Shown here piece by piece: positions 6,970-15,498 of a stretch of DNA of 42,484 nt. How positions within the stretch are numbered: position 1 is the first letter of the stretch; the number at the start of each line of letters is the position of its first letter. The DNA comes from an uncultured Eubacteriales bacterium (GTDB lineage Bacteria > Bacillota > Clostridia > Oscillospirales > CAG-272). The stretch lies in NCBI GenBank assembly GCA_910586545.1, contig CAJUIQ010000015.1, positions 1 to 42,484 on the forward strand, in the 5' to 3' direction. The notes beneath the pieces are model-generated. The model worked only from the letters and a program-made list of their open reading frames with translations, was not told the origin of the DNA and made no database searches. Both the position numbers and the translations under genes were made by a program.

Positions 6970-7206
6970 ATGATCGATCTGGTTCGTCTTCTTGAAGACA
7001 TAGCCAAATCCATTGTCGAAAATCCTGATGACGTTAAGGTGACGCAGGAAATTGACGGCGACAGTGTAACACTAACTTTAAAGGTCGCCGAGGGAGACAT
7101 GGGAATGGTCATCGGAAAGCACGGCAATATTGCCAGAGCCGTTCGTACTGTGATGAAAGCTGCTGCAAAGCTCGCTGATATGAAAGTCGCAGTAGAAATA
7201 CGATAA
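6970..7206 (+). CDS. khpA: KH-domain RNA-binding protein KhpA
   Basis: Single KH-domain protein of 78 residues; in Firmicutes KhpA partners with KhpB (Jag/EloR) in RNA binding and control of cell elongation. The GXXG loop is GKHG near residue 51, preceded by VIGK-type strand MGMVIGKHG. The C-terminal strand ends VAVEIR. GCAGGAGGA is 7 bases before the ATG. It is the last gene of the SRP-ribosomal operon and is closed by a terminator. Confidence 0.95.
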   Translation: MIDLVRLLEDIAKSIVENPDDVKVTQEIDGDSVTLTLKVAEGDMGMVIGKHGNIARAVRTVMKAAAKLADMKVAVEIR

Positions 7207-7207
7207 T

Positions 7208-7234
7208 AAAAAAGCCTCGTTATGGGGCTTTTTT
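7208..7234 (+). terminator. Intrinsic terminator after khpA
   Basis: AAAAAAGCCTC / GGGGCTTTTTT stem with a GTTAT loop (one T-G pair), immediately after the khpA stop. Confidence 0.85.
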
Positions 7235-7287
7235 ATATTTATATGACACTCCCCTGCCCCTTCATCATTATTTGCATATGCTATATT

Positions 7288-7330
7288 TTTCTTTATTTAG
7301 GGCACCCTATTGGTATCCTAAATAAAGAGA
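7288..7330 (+). repeat. Inverted repeat upstream of ldh
   Basis: CTTTATTTAGG (7291-7301) and its exact complement (7317-7327) enclose 15 bases with an inner ACC/GGT pairing. The hairpin ends 5-8 bases before the GGGAGA ribosome binding site of ldh. It could be an operator or a leader stem limiting translation; it does not match the Rex consensus. Confidence 0.6.
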
Positions 7331-7350
7331 GAATGGGAGAAATCTATACT

Positions 7351-8295
7351 ATGCAAATGCAAAAAATTGGAATTGTAGGTTGTGGCAATGTGGGCGCGAC
7401 CATCGCATATACAGCCGCGCAATCAAAACTGTTTTCAGAAATTGTACTCATAGATCGAGATGAAGAAAAGGCGCGCAGCGAAGTTATGGATTTAAGTCAT
7501 TGCCTATCTTTTCTGGCGCCTATGTCCATCTATCAAGGAACCTATGAAAAGTTAAGCGGGGCAAGTATTGTAGTAATCGCAGCTGGTGCCAATCAGGAAA
7601 AAGGAGAAGACAGACTTGCGTTGGCGCAAAAAAATGTCAAAATTATTGAGGATATCGTTCCCCGCATTGCTGCGGTAAATCAGGAATGTATTCTTCTCCT
7701 AGTTACCAACCCCGTAGATGTCTTATCCTATGAAGCATATCGAATCTCTGGTTTTGATTCCTGCCGCGTAATTGGCAGCGGTACTGTATTGGACAGTGGC
7801 CGTCTAAAATATCTGGTGGGAGAGCGACTGAAAGTCGATCATCGAAATGTGCATACTTTTATCATCGGTGAGCATGGGGATTCGGAACTGGCTGTATGGA
7901 GTAGCGCAAATGTGTCTGGTATCGATTTGGATGATTATTTAACAATGTGCGGCGGCGGACTAGGCGACTTATATGGCACATATGAGTCAGTAGTCAGCAG
8001 TGCGTACGAAATCATTCAGGGAAAAGGCTCCACTTATTACGCAATTGCCCAAGCAGCCTTACGGATTATTCGCAGCATTGTAAGAGATGAAAATACCATT
8101 CTCCCTGTCTCTACTTTAATCAGCGGTCACTATGGTATCGACGATGTATATCTTAGCATTCCCTGTGTGGTGGGAAAAGGTGGTGTAAAGCACGTGCTGG
8201 ATATCCCGCTGAATGAAGATGAATCTACACGGCTTCATAAATCGGCAGAACGGCTTCGGCAGGTATTGGACGGTCTCCACTATGCTACCGTATAA
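7351..8295 (+). CDS. ldh: L-lactate dehydrogenase
   Basis: NADH-dependent reduction of pyruvate to L-lactate, a fermentative redox sink. The 314-residue protein has the dinucleotide motif GCGNVGATIAYT near residue 10, the substrate loop GANQEKGEDR, VTNPVD, the catalytic aspartate/arginine segment GTVLDSGRLK and the proton-donor histidine in IIGEHGDSE. Glutamine in the loop (ANQ) is the lactate-dehydrogenase residue; malate dehydrogenases have arginine there. The frame is open upstream to 7222, through the khpA terminator, so I chose the ATG at 7351, which has GGGAGA 10 bases upstream. Monocistronic, ending at a terminator shared with spoIIID. Confidence 0.92.
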   Translation: MQMQKIGIVGCGNVGATIAYTAAQSKLFSEIVLIDRDEEKARSEVMDLSHCLSFLAPMSIYQGTYEKLSGASIVVIAAGANQEKGEDRLALAQKNVKIIEDIVPRIAAVNQECILLLVTNPVDVLSYEAYRISGFDSCRVIGSGTVLDSGRLKYLVGERLKVDHRNVHTFIIGEHGDSELAVWSSANVSGIDLDDYLTMCGGGLGDLYGTYESVVSSAYEIIQGKGSTYYAIAQAALRIIRSIVRDENTILPVSTLISGHYGIDDVYLSIPCVVGKGGVKHVLDIPLNEDESTRLHKSAERLRQVLDGLHYATV

Positions 8296-8301
8296 ATCGT
8301 T

Positions 8302-8330
8302 AAAAAAGAAGGCGTTACGCCTTCTTTTTT
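8302..8330. terminator. Bidirectional terminator between ldh and spoIIID
   Basis: GAAGGCG / CGCCTTC stem with a TTA loop, flanked by A6 and T6, so it works in both directions for the two convergent genes. Confidence 0.9.
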
Positions 8331-8337
8331 ACTGACT

Positions 8338-8637
8338 TTATCCTGAAACTTTTTTCATCGCACAGTACTTTTGCTTTGTAGCCTGACCTCCTCGCAAATG
8401 GCGTTCTGCCTTGTTCCGGATCAATACCTTTTTTACCTCTCCATATAGCGCTCGGTCAGTTTCTCGCAGCTTTTCCGTAACATCCTTGTGTACAGTAGAT
8501 TTGCTGATTCCAAATTTTGCTGCAGCCTCCCGCACAGTTCCATTTGTTTCAATTATGTATTCGCCAAGAATTACACATCTTTCTTTTTCTTGACTGTCTT
8601 TCCTGATCTTTGCTGGACTTTTGTAAATTTTAGACAT
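8338..8637 (-). CDS. spoIIID: Sporulation transcriptional regulator SpoIIID
   Basis: Mother-cell DNA-binding protein that modulates sigma-E-dependent genes during sporulation. The 99-residue sequence carries the helix-turn-helix AAAKFGISKSTVHKDVTEKL (about residues 38-57) and the C-terminal basic block RHLRGGQATKQKY, both very close to the Bacillus protein; the N-terminus is a little longer and lysine-rich. A strong sign that the host forms endospores or descends from spore formers. It is divergent from htpG and has a candidate sigma-E promoter. Confidence 0.97.
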   Translation of the reverse strand: MSKIYKSPAKIRKDSQEKERCVILGEYIIETNGTVREAAAKFGISKSTVHKDVTEKLRETDRALYGEVKKVLIRNKAERHLRGGQATKQKYCAMKKVSG

Positions 8638-8668
8638 AGCCTCTACTCCGTATCAGTTACTTCGCTAA

Positions 8669-8697
8669 TATATATGTGCTTCTTTAAAATGCTATGC
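8669..8697 (-). promoter_or_regulatory. Candidate sigma-E promoter for spoIIID
   Basis: Minus strand: GCATAGC (8691-8697), 14-bp spacer, CATATATA (8669-8676). The -10 keeps the CATA core of the sigma-E consensus and the spacing is right; the -35 is a loose match. Expected because spoIIID is a sigma-E gene in known spore formers. Confidence 0.4.
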
Positions 8698-8751
8698 AAA
8701 AATTACAGGACGAATCTTTTGAAAGCGGAATATAAATTCACAGATTATGCA

Positions 8752-8780
8752 TTGACAATCCATATATTTCATTATAAAAT
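8752..8780 (+). promoter_or_regulatory. Sigma-A promoter for htpG
   Basis: Consensus TTGACA (8752-8757), 17-bp spacer, TAAAAT (8775-8780), 54 bp before the htpG ATG. No CIRCE-type inverted repeat is visible. Confidence 0.75.
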
Positions 8781-8834
8781 AATAAATTAGTAATTTTATA
8801 TCGTGAAATAAGGAAATGAAAGGAAGAAAATAAA

Positions 8835-10682
8835 ATGGAAAAAAAAGGCGGAATTGGCGTTGAAATTGAGCATATATTCCCTGTTATCAAAAAATGGCTG
8901 TATTCCGATAAAGAAATTTTTCTGCGGGAAATCGTTTCCAATGCGTGCGACGCGGTTACAAAGCTGCGTCGGCTGATCTCCCTTGGAGACGAAGATGCAC
9001 GAAATATTCCTGACGAAGGCTTCCGTGTGTCTGTAGCACTGGATAAAGAGGCGAATACCATCACTGTTACAGATAATGGAATCGGCATGACAGAAGAGGA
9101 AGTAGAAAAGTATATTTGTCAGATCGCCTTATCAGGCGCACTGGATTTTATTGAAAAGTATGAAGGAGAAAATGGAGGAGACAGCGGAATCATCGGTCAC
9201 TTTGGCCTTGGCTTCTACTCTGCCTTTATGGTAAGCAGCACAGTAGATGTGTTTACTCGCTCTTTTACAGGCGCCAATCCTGTTAAGTGGACATGCAGCG
9301 AAGACGGTTCCTATGTAATCTCTGCATGTAATGAAGAAGAGGCGCCTGCAAGAGGAACTTCTATCGTAATGCATCTAAGCGAAGAAGGAGAAGAATACCG
9401 GGAAAGTGGCAAGCTGCAGGAAATTTTAAACAAGTACTGCGCCTTTATGCCTGTAGAAATTTATTTTGAAGATGGAGATGGAGATGACGAAGAGGAAAAA
9501 GAAGAAAAGGACGCTCCCACACCTATCAATGACACCACTCCTTTGTATTTAAAAAATCCATCGGACTGCACCGATGAAGAGTATCGGGAATTCTACAAGA
9601 ATGTGTTCCACGATTATCGAGAACCTCTGTTCTGGATCCACTTGAAAGCAGATTACCCCTTAAACTTTCGCGGGATCCTCTATTTCCCTCGCATTCAAAG
9701 TGAATTTGAAAGTCTGGAAGGACAGGTTAAGCTCTACTATAATCAGGTATTTGTAGCGGACAATATTAAAGAAGTCATTCCGGAATATCTTCTTATGCTC
9801 AAAGGTGTTCTAGACTGCCCTGAGCTGCCCTTAAATGTTTCCAGAAGTTATCTGCAAAACAGCGGATATGTCTCTAAAATTTCCAATCATATTACAAAAA
9901 AAGTTGCGGATAAGCTTACCTCCATGTTTAATCTGGATCGACCCGCATATGAGAATATATGGAGAGATTTAAAAACCTTTGTAGAATACGGCTGTCTGCG
10001 GGACAGCAAATTTTATGATAAAACTGCGTCCTGCCTGCTTTTCGAAAAATGCAGCGGCGGATTTTGCACTATTGATGAGTATTTGGACACCGCCAAGGAA
10101 AAGCATGAAAACAAAGTATACTATGCTGCGGATAAAGTATCCCAAGCTGGATATATCTCCATGTTTGACGCAGAAGGGATCGAAACTCTGCTGCTGGATA
10201 AAATGATTGATACCCAGTTTGCCCAGCTTATTGAAAGCAAACGGGAAGGCGTGCATTTTCTGCGAGTAGATGCAGAACTGGCAGATTCTATGAAGGGGGA
10301 AGGCGCCGCTGAAATCCCTGGAGTAGCAGATTTGTTTAAAAAATTGGTTCCTGAACAGACAGAAATTAAATTTGAAGCTCTGAAAGATACATCCGTACCT
10401 GCTGTTTTGAACGTAAGCGAGGACAGCCGGCGTATGGAAGATATGATGAAAATGTATTCTGTTATGGGCCAAAACGCCCCCGCATCCTTCCCTACTCAGG
10501 CTACACTTATTCTCAATACATCCAACGAGCTAATCGCGTCCTTGGCAGATGCCGATAAAGAAAAGGCCGATCTGATTTCTAAGCAAATCTATGCGCTTTG
10601 TCTCCTTAGCCAGCGGCGTTTGAGCCCTGAAGAGCTGCGTCAGTTTTTGTCCGACAGCTATAATATCCTTGGCAAGCTATGA
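8835..10682 (+). CDS. htpG: Hsp90-family chaperone HtpG
   Basis: ATP-dependent cytosolic chaperone. The 615-residue sequence has the GHKL ATPase motifs NACDAVTKLR (residues 36-45), DNGIGM near 80, and the lid GHFGLGFYSAFMV near 121, followed by the middle domain (FWIHLKADYPLNFRGILYFP) with its catalytic-loop arginine region LPLNVSRSYLQ, and the C-terminal dimerisation domain. A highly acidic insert EDGDGDDEEEKEEKD separates the N and middle domains, like the charged linker of eukaryotic Hsp90. The ribosome binding site is AAAGGAAG. Its TGA stop overlaps the next ATG as ATGA, so the downstream gene is translationally coupled. Confidence 0.96.
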   Translation: MEKKGGIGVEIEHIFPVIKKWLYSDKEIFLREIVSNACDAVTKLRRLISLGDEDARNIPDEGFRVSVALDKEANTITVTDNGIGMTEEEVEKYICQIALSGALDFIEKYEGENGGDSGIIGHFGLGFYSAFMVSSTVDVFTRSFTGANPVKWTCSEDGSYVISACNEEEAPARGTSIVMHLSEEGEEYRESGKLQEILNKYCAFMPVEIYFEDGDGDDEEEKEEKDAPTPINDTTPLYLKNPSDCTDEEYREFYKNVFHDYREPLFWIHLKADYPLNFRGILYFPRIQSEFESLEGQVKLYYNQVFVADNIKEVIPEYLLMLKGVLDCPELPLNVSRSYLQNSGYVSKISNHITKKVADKLTSMFNLDRPAYENIWRDLKTFVEYGCLRDSKFYDKTASCLLFEKCSGGFCTIDEYLDTAKEKHENKVYYAADKVSQAGYISMFDAEGIETLLLDKMIDTQFAQLIESKREGVHFLRVDAELADSMKGEGAAEIPGVADLFKKLVPEQTEIKFEALKDTSVPAVLNVSEDSRRMEDMMKMYSVMGQNAPASFPTQATLILNTSNELIASLADADKEKADLISKQIYALCLLSQRRLSPEELRQFLSDSYNILGKL

Positions 10683-11509
10683 TAGGACGAGAGACTCTGC
10701 AAAAAAATATGGCATATGCAGAAAATCTGTGGAGAAAAGCCGATTGTATTCACCTAGGTCAATTGGAAGAAGTTATAAGAATTGCCGCTAATGAGAAGCC
10801 TCTGTTGTCCCCAACGGAAGCCGCGTCTGTCTATCGTACAGCTTTTCCGAACACTTCGCTGATCTCAGAAAAGTTTGCCGCATTTTTGCAGCTTCTGTGG
10901 GAGAGGAGGCTTCTGCAGCCCGCTCCCCTGCAGAATACACACGATGCAAAGGAATCCTATTCTTTTTTATATGTCCCAAGCAGCTATACGGAATTGGCAT
11001 GTAAAAGGTTTGCCTCTGTAATTCCATCTTTGCACCTCTCTCCTAAAACAGATTTTCAAAAGATTTGTGAAACGGCTTCCAGTGAAAAAAACAGTTTTTG
11101 TATCTTGCCCATATCCAGCAGTACAGAAGGAGAACTGCCTGCGTTTGCCCGTATGATTCATGAATATCAATTGAAAACCCGCGCTGTATGCGATGTTATT
11201 ACATCAGACGGGGAAACAGAACTGCGTTTTGCACTTTTGACAGGACAAATCTGCTGGACAGAACTTACTACTTTTGCAGAGATCTCTTTTCAACCGGAAT
11301 CCGGTAAGCAGATAATCGATGCGCTGCTTGCTATGCAGAGACTTGGCGCAGGTCTTTATAGAATAAACGCCAGGCCTATGGAATACAATATGAATAAATT
11401 TTATTATAAAATCACTGTAAATATTGCACAGGAAAATATACACTCTGTCGCCGCTTTTATAGAAACGGCATTTCCAATGGGCGCCTGCGGCGCTTTCCAT
11501 ATTATATAA
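10679..11509 (+). CDS. Diverged prephenate dehydratase-like protein with ACT-like domain
   Basis: A 276-residue protein that reads as a strongly diverged PheA. Residues 95-190 follow the prephenate dehydratase pattern: FLYVPSSYTELACKRF resembles the first substrate-binding strand and glycine loop, DFQKICETASSEKN the next helix, and CILPISSSTEG (141-151) the conserved VPIENSxxG element. The catalytic Thr-Arg-Phe motif is represented by ELRF (181-184), with leucine in the threonine position. Residues 201-276 look like the ACT domain, including NARP (230-233) where PheA has the phenylalanine-binding ESRP. The N-terminal 90 residues could be a chorismate-mutase-like helical region but I cannot show that. 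ATGA overlap with htpG. Likely a non-catalytic or altered-function homologue. Confidence 0.55.
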   Translation: MIGRETLQKNMAYAENLWRKADCIHLGQLEEVIRIAANEKPLLSPTEAASVYRTAFPNTSLISEKFAAFLQLLWERRLLQPAPLQNTHDAKESYSFLYVPSSYTELACKRFASVIPSLHLSPKTDFQKICETASSEKNSFCILPISSSTEGELPAFARMIHEYQLKTRAVCDVITSDGETELRFALLTGQICWTELTTFAEISFQPESGKQIIDALLAMQRLGAGLYRINARPMEYNMNKFYYKITVNIAQENIHSVAAFIETAFPMGACGAFHII

Positions 11510-11545
11510 TTATATAAATTTATAAGCAGGAAAGGATTATCCTCC

Positions 11546-13258
11546 ATGGACAGCACACTCGCTATGTCAGAACGCTTTTTAAATAGCCCCAAAGTAGACG
11601 CACTTACAAAAAATATAGTATCATCCATGGAGGAACCCGCCCTTCGTATCGCATTTTCCAGTTTCATGTCTTTCGGTACTGCAGGACTACGCGCAAAAAT
11701 GCAACCAGGCACTGCTTTTATGAACACCTATACAGTGGCCCTTGCCGCTGCAGGACTAGCAAAGCTTATTTGCAAAGAAGGAAAAAACGCTATGGAACGC
11801 GGCGTTGTGATTGCGTATGACAGCAGAAATCATTCCGCAGAATTTGCCCTGCGCAGCGCACAGGTTTTATCCGCCTATGACATAAAAACGTATTTGTTTG
11901 ATCAGCTGCGCCCTACCCCCGTTTTGTCTTTTGCTCTGCGTCATCTCTCTTGTATTGCAGGCATCAATATTACCGCTTCCCATAATCCAAAAGAATATAA
12001 TGGATTCAAGGTATATTGGGAAGATGGTGCACAAATCGGACCAGATCAGGCAAATATAATTTCAGCAGAAATGGAACGTCTGGACATTTTAGAGGATGTC
12101 CCTTCCCCAGACGATGCAAAACAGGGCCGAATCCTGCCTGTGCCTGCCGATGTAGACGCAGCTTATATGCAGTGCGTTTTAGCAGAACGTGTGAATGCAA
12201 AGATTTTTGATAAGGCCTCCGCATTCCATGTCGTATACACGCCTCTTCATGGAGCAGGAATTACCATGGTTCCCCAAGTTCTTCGTCAGGCAGGACTTTC
12301 CCATCTCCACATTGTTCCTGATCAGGAACAACCTAATGGAGACTTTCCCACCGTTGAGCATCCGAACCCTGAAGCAAAAGAAGCCTTTGTCCTTGGCAGA
12401 CAACTGGCAGAAACCGTGGGCAGTGATCTGATTATCGCTACAGATCCCGACTGTGACCGCGTAGGCGCTATGGCGCGGGATACAAACGGAGAATTTCAAT
12501 GTATTACTGGCAATCAGATGGGCGCCTTGATTCTGGACTATATTATAACAGCTCATCAGCAAAACGATACAATGCCGCAGTTTCCTTATGCAGTAAAATC
12601 CATTGTAAGCACCAATTTAGCTACCGAAATATGCCGTCGAAACGATGTACAGATGTATGAAGTGCTGACAGGATTTAAGTATATAGGCGAAGTAGTAAAA
12701 AAACAGTTGGAAGTCGGAAACAGCACGTTTCTCCTGGGCTTTGAAGAAAGTTATGGATACCTTAAGGGAACCTATACCAGGGATAAAGATGCGGTTGTTG
12801 CTTCCCTGCTTATTTGCGAAATGGCCGCCTATTACAAAACGCTGGGGAAAACATTATGCGATGCGTTAGAGGATCTGTATAAGAAATATGGGTACTATTT
12901 GGAACGTACACTGGATTTCTACTTTGATATGCCTGGCGGTCAGAAACGGATTACAGAAATGATGGAAAATCTGCGGCAGGATCCGCCCGCTTCTCTGGCA
13001 AAAGCCCCCATACACACGCTTCGTGATTATCTGTCTGGTACAATTCTTGATAAATCTACAGGAAAAGTATATGCAACCAATCTCCCCACATCAGATATAC
13101 TTTATTTTTCAACAGATCACTGCGATACCATTATTCGCCCTTCGGGTACAGAACCGAAGCTGAAAATCTATCTTTTGGCTAAAAGCGACGATAAAGAGAC
13201 ATGCAAAAAAATATTGGAAGCCTATGAGGCTTCTATCCGCGCTGTGATGAATATTTAA
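11546..13258 (+). CDS. pgcA: Phosphohexomutase (phosphoglucomutase/phosphomannomutase family)
   Basis: Interconverts hexose-1- and hexose-6-phosphates (alpha-phosphoglucomutase is the likeliest activity for this length), linking glycolysis to cell-wall and glycogen precursors. The 570-residue protein shows FGTAGLRA near residue 43, the phosphoserine loop TASHNP (143-148, Ser145), the magnesium loop DPDCDRVG, the sugar-binding GFEESYGYL and the phosphate-binding C-terminal RPSGTEPKLKIYL. All four domains are intact. The start has AGGAAAGGA about 10 bases upstream. It lies 36 bp after the PheA-like gene and may share the htpG transcript. Confidence 0.93.
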   Translation: MDSTLAMSERFLNSPKVDALTKNIVSSMEEPALRIAFSSFMSFGTAGLRAKMQPGTAFMNTYTVALAAAGLAKLICKEGKNAMERGVVIAYDSRNHSAEFALRSAQVLSAYDIKTYLFDQLRPTPVLSFALRHLSCIAGINITASHNPKEYNGFKVYWEDGAQIGPDQANIISAEMERLDILEDVPSPDDAKQGRILPVPADVDAAYMQCVLAERVNAKIFDKASAFHVVYTPLHGAGITMVPQVLRQAGLSHLHIVPDQEQPNGDFPTVEHPNPEAKEAFVLGRQLAETVGSDLIIATDPDCDRVGAMARDTNGEFQCITGNQMGALILDYIITAHQQNDTMPQFPYAVKSIVSTNLATEICRRNDVQMYEVLTGFKYIGEVVKKQLEVGNSTFLLGFEESYGYLKGTYTRDKDAVVASLLICEMAAYYKTLGKTLCDALEDLYKKYGYYLERTLDFYFDMPGGQKRITEMMENLRQDPPASLAKAPIHTLRDYLSGTILDKSTGKVYATNLPTSDILYFSTDHCDTIIRPSGTEPKLKIYLLAKSDDKETCKKILEAYEASIRAVMNI

Positions 13259-13293
13259 TTACTTTGGGTTTCGCTTTTCCAAAACCGTTTTTC

Positions 13294-13322
13294 TTGCATT
13301 TTTCGGCGGAATGTGCTATGAT
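13294..13322 (+). promoter_or_regulatory. Candidate sigma-A promoter for the DivIVA-like gene
   Basis: TTGCAT (13294-13299), 17-bp spacer, TATGAT (13317-13322). Confidence 0.6.
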
Positions 13323-13369
13323 TATTTAAAAAAGGATTGTAAAGTTTAAAGGAGACGTGAAAAACACAT

Positions 13370-13990
13370 ATGAACGCCAATCAACCGCCAATCTTTCGAA
13401 AATCTATGCAAGGCTATAATAAAGAAGATGTAAATACGTATATTTCTCATATGAGCCGCATGTTTTTTGAAAAGGAAAAGGAATATCAGGCAAGTATTTC
13501 TTCCTGCAGCACTAAGATTCAGGAAGACGGTAAGACGATTCAAAAGCTGGAAACGGAACTGGCGGGCGCAGCTGCTGAAGTGTCCCAGCTGCGGGAGCAG
13601 CTTCAAAACACCACCATGCAGTTGGAAGCGCTGCAGACGGCGGCACAGCAAAAAACTGCTGCTGAAAGTTTTGATGATCCTATTTTAATGATTCGGAACA
13701 TGGCTTCCGCTTACGATATGCAAAGCAATGCTGCCAGCGACGAAATCAGCATGCGTGCTGGTAAAATTATGGTCGCCGCACAAAATGCTGCGGAAGCAAT
13801 TGTACAAAAGGCGCAGGCCGAAGCTGAGGATATTATCCGTGGCGCAAATGATCGTAAAGAACGTATTTTTCATAACATCACCGCAACGGCAGATACAGTA
13901 ATGACCGATATTAGCGCGTACATGAAAACAGCTGTAGATAAATGTTTCCAGGAAATCTACGGAAAAGATACAGGCAGCAAATCAGAATGA
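13370..13990 (+). CDS. DivIVA-domain coiled-coil protein
   Basis: DivIVA/GpsB-type proteins bind curved membrane and organise division or polar growth. The N-terminus has the family signature FRKSMQGYNKEDVNTYI (about residues 9-25), followed by a long coiled coil to about residue 105 and a second helical region to the acidic tail; 206 residues is in the usual range. No transmembrane segment. The ribosome binding site GGAG is about 15 bases before the only usable ATG, longer than normal. The stop overlaps the next gene start (ATGA), coupling it to a fumarase-type subunit, an unexpected partner. It is a paralogue-type DivIVA rather than clearly the cell-division one. Confidence 0.8.
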   Translation: MNANQPPIFRKSMQGYNKEDVNTYISHMSRMFFEKEKEYQASISSCSTKIQEDGKTIQKLETELAGAAAEVSQLREQLQNTTMQLEALQTAAQQKTAAESFDDPILMIRNMASAYDMQSNAASDEISMRAGKIMVAAQNAAEAIVQKAQAEAEDIIRGANDRKERIFHNITATADTVMTDISAYMKTAVDKCFQEIYGKDTGSKSE

Positions 13991-14514
13991 TAGAGATTTA
14001 TACCAATGAAATAAAGGCCGCCGCTCCTACTCTTTCTGCCGGAGAGCAAATTCTTCTCAGCGGTACCGTATACACGTCTCGTGATGCTGCGCATAAGAGA
14101 ATTTTTGCCATGCTGGAAAAAGGGGAATCCTTACCTTACTCTATTGACGGCGCAGTGGTATACTATGCAGGTCCCACACCCGCTAAGGCAGGGATGGCTA
14201 TTGGTTCCTGCGGGCCCACCACCTCTTCACGAATGGACAAATACGCCCCGGCAATGCTGGATATGGGACTAGCCGCCATGATCGGTAAGGGACCAAGAAG
14301 TACGGATGTAATAGACGCAATCCGACGCAACGGCGCACTTTACCTGTGTGCTATTGGAGGTGCCGGCGCACTGGCCTGCAAGCATATTACCGAATGTAAA
14401 GTTATCGCGTTTGAGGATTTGGGCTGCGAATCTGTGAAGGCTCTGACGTTTCATAAATTTCCTCTTTTCGTCGGAATTGACTCTATGGCTCGTTCTATTT
14501 TTAAGATTTCCTAA
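13987..14514 (+). CDS. Fe-S hydro-lyase beta subunit (class I fumarase / tartrate dehydratase type)
   Basis: C-terminal swivelling-domain subunit of class I fumarases and L-tartrate dehydratases; it contributes substrate-binding residues while the alpha subunit holds the 4Fe-4S cluster. The 175-residue protein has LLSGTVYTSRDAAHKRI near residue 22, VYYAGPTPAKAGMAIGSCGPTT near 57 and the KGPRSTDVIDAIRRN block, all diagnostic. It is full-length for a beta subunit. The partner alpha subunit normally precedes it directly, but none is present in this window: the preceding gene is divIVA-like (4-bp ATGA overlap). An ATG 45 bp upstream inside divIVA is in frame but lacks a ribosome binding site. Substrate (fumarate or tartrate) cannot be decided. 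Confidence 0.85.
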   Translation: MIEIYTNEIKAAAPTLSAGEQILLSGTVYTSRDAAHKRIFAMLEKGESLPYSIDGAVVYYAGPTPAKAGMAIGSCGPTTSSRMDKYAPAMLDMGLAAMIGKGPRSTDVIDAIRRNGALYLCAIGGAGALACKHITECKVIAFEDLGCESVKALTFHKFPLFVGIDSMARSIFKIS

Positions 14515-14549
14515 AACACTCTTTAAACAGGAAAGGCATAACGCTTTCT

Positions 14550-15434
14550 ATGAACGATTTGTTCTATCAAAATCTCGGACGAAAAATCAAGGAGCAGCGT
14601 AAAAGTAAAAAGCTGACCCAGCAAGCTCTATGCGGATCCGATTTAAACAGAAGCATGCTCAGCCAAATTGAAAACGGACTTGCCCGCCCGTCGGTGGATA
14701 CGCTGTTGTTTTTGTGTAAAAAGCTTGAAATCCCCCTTTCCTATTTAATGTGTGAAAGTAAAAAAGAAGAAGCCCAATACAAGCGGATGCAAACGATTGA
14801 AGAAATCCGCAATCTTTACGGAAGCGGGCAGTATAGGAAATGTACTATACTATGTCGGACAGAAATTGAAGGGGACGATGAAATCGCCTATATTATGTCT
14901 CAGTGCGAAGTTATGCTTGCAGGAGCGTGTCTGAAACGTTCTGCATTAGCTAGCGCGGCGCGTCACATTACCGCAGCAAAAATCGCGATTCAAGACGCAT
15001 CATATGGACGGGAAGAAATCCATAGTCAATGTAGTTTTTTTAATATGTTGATAGATGCGGTAGAAAATCAAAAAATCCCCCCAATGGATGTCATTTTAAA
15101 ATCCGCCTCAACTGTCGATATTTCATTTATACTGTATCTGAGTCTGCTTTCTCATACGGAATATAGCCCTAACGCCATTTCCTCTTCCTTAGCTTCGCAA
15201 CTGAAAGAGGAAATCTACCGCAGTTATTTTTTAGCTCGTATTCATATTGAGAAAGCAGAATATGCAAATGCATATCAACTTCTTCGCTTTGTGTGTCTGC
15301 ATCCCCCCGGCTTTTTTACAGAATTTTTTGCCCTGCGTGATATGGAATACTGCTGTCAGAAAATTGAAAATTATAAGGAAGCATACGAACTTGCAAAAAA
15401 GCGTTTATCTCTTACCGAACGATATGCAAAATAA
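14550..15434 (+). CDS. XRE-family transcriptional regulator with C-terminal helical repeats
   Basis: The first 65 residues are a lambda-repressor-type helix-turn-helix: LGRKIKEQRKSKKLTQQALC, then SMLSQIENGLARPSVDTLLFLCKKLEIPLSYL. Residues 80-290 are helical with TPR-like pairs, as in RRNPP-type peptide-responsive regulators (Rgg/PlcR/AimR-like architecture), although no signalling-peptide gene is visible nearby. It contains many cysteines. It lies 35 bp after the fumarase-type gene, with AGGAAAGG about 10 bases before the ATG, and ends at a clear terminator, so it is probably the last gene of the DivIVA transcript. Target genes unknown. Confidence 0.82.
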   Translation: MNDLFYQNLGRKIKEQRKSKKLTQQALCGSDLNRSMLSQIENGLARPSVDTLLFLCKKLEIPLSYLMCESKKEEAQYKRMQTIEEIRNLYGSGQYRKCTILCRTEIEGDDEIAYIMSQCEVMLAGACLKRSALASAARHITAAKIAIQDASYGREEIHSQCSFFNMLIDAVENQKIPPMDVILKSASTVDISFILYLSLLSHTEYSPNAISSSLASQLKEEIYRSYFLARIHIEKAEYANAYQLLRFVCLHPPGFFTEFFALRDMEYCCQKIENYKEAYELAKKRLSLTERYAK

Positions 15435-15448
15435 TATTTTATTTACCG

Positions 15449-15477
15449 AAAAGCACAAACAACAATTGTGCTTTTTT
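15449..15477 (+). terminator. Intrinsic terminator after the XRE regulator
   Basis: AAAAGCACAA / TTGTGCTTTT arms (15449-15458, 15466-15475) with continuing T-run. Confidence 0.88.
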
Positions 15478-15498
15478 GTTATTTTTTTTAAAATCCTC

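Noticed and set aside
7222..7350. N-terminal extension of lactate dehydrogenase
   Set aside because: It would begin inside the khpA terminator and encode an unrelated hydrophobic stretch; the ATG at 7351 has a proper ribosome binding site and the standard N-terminus.
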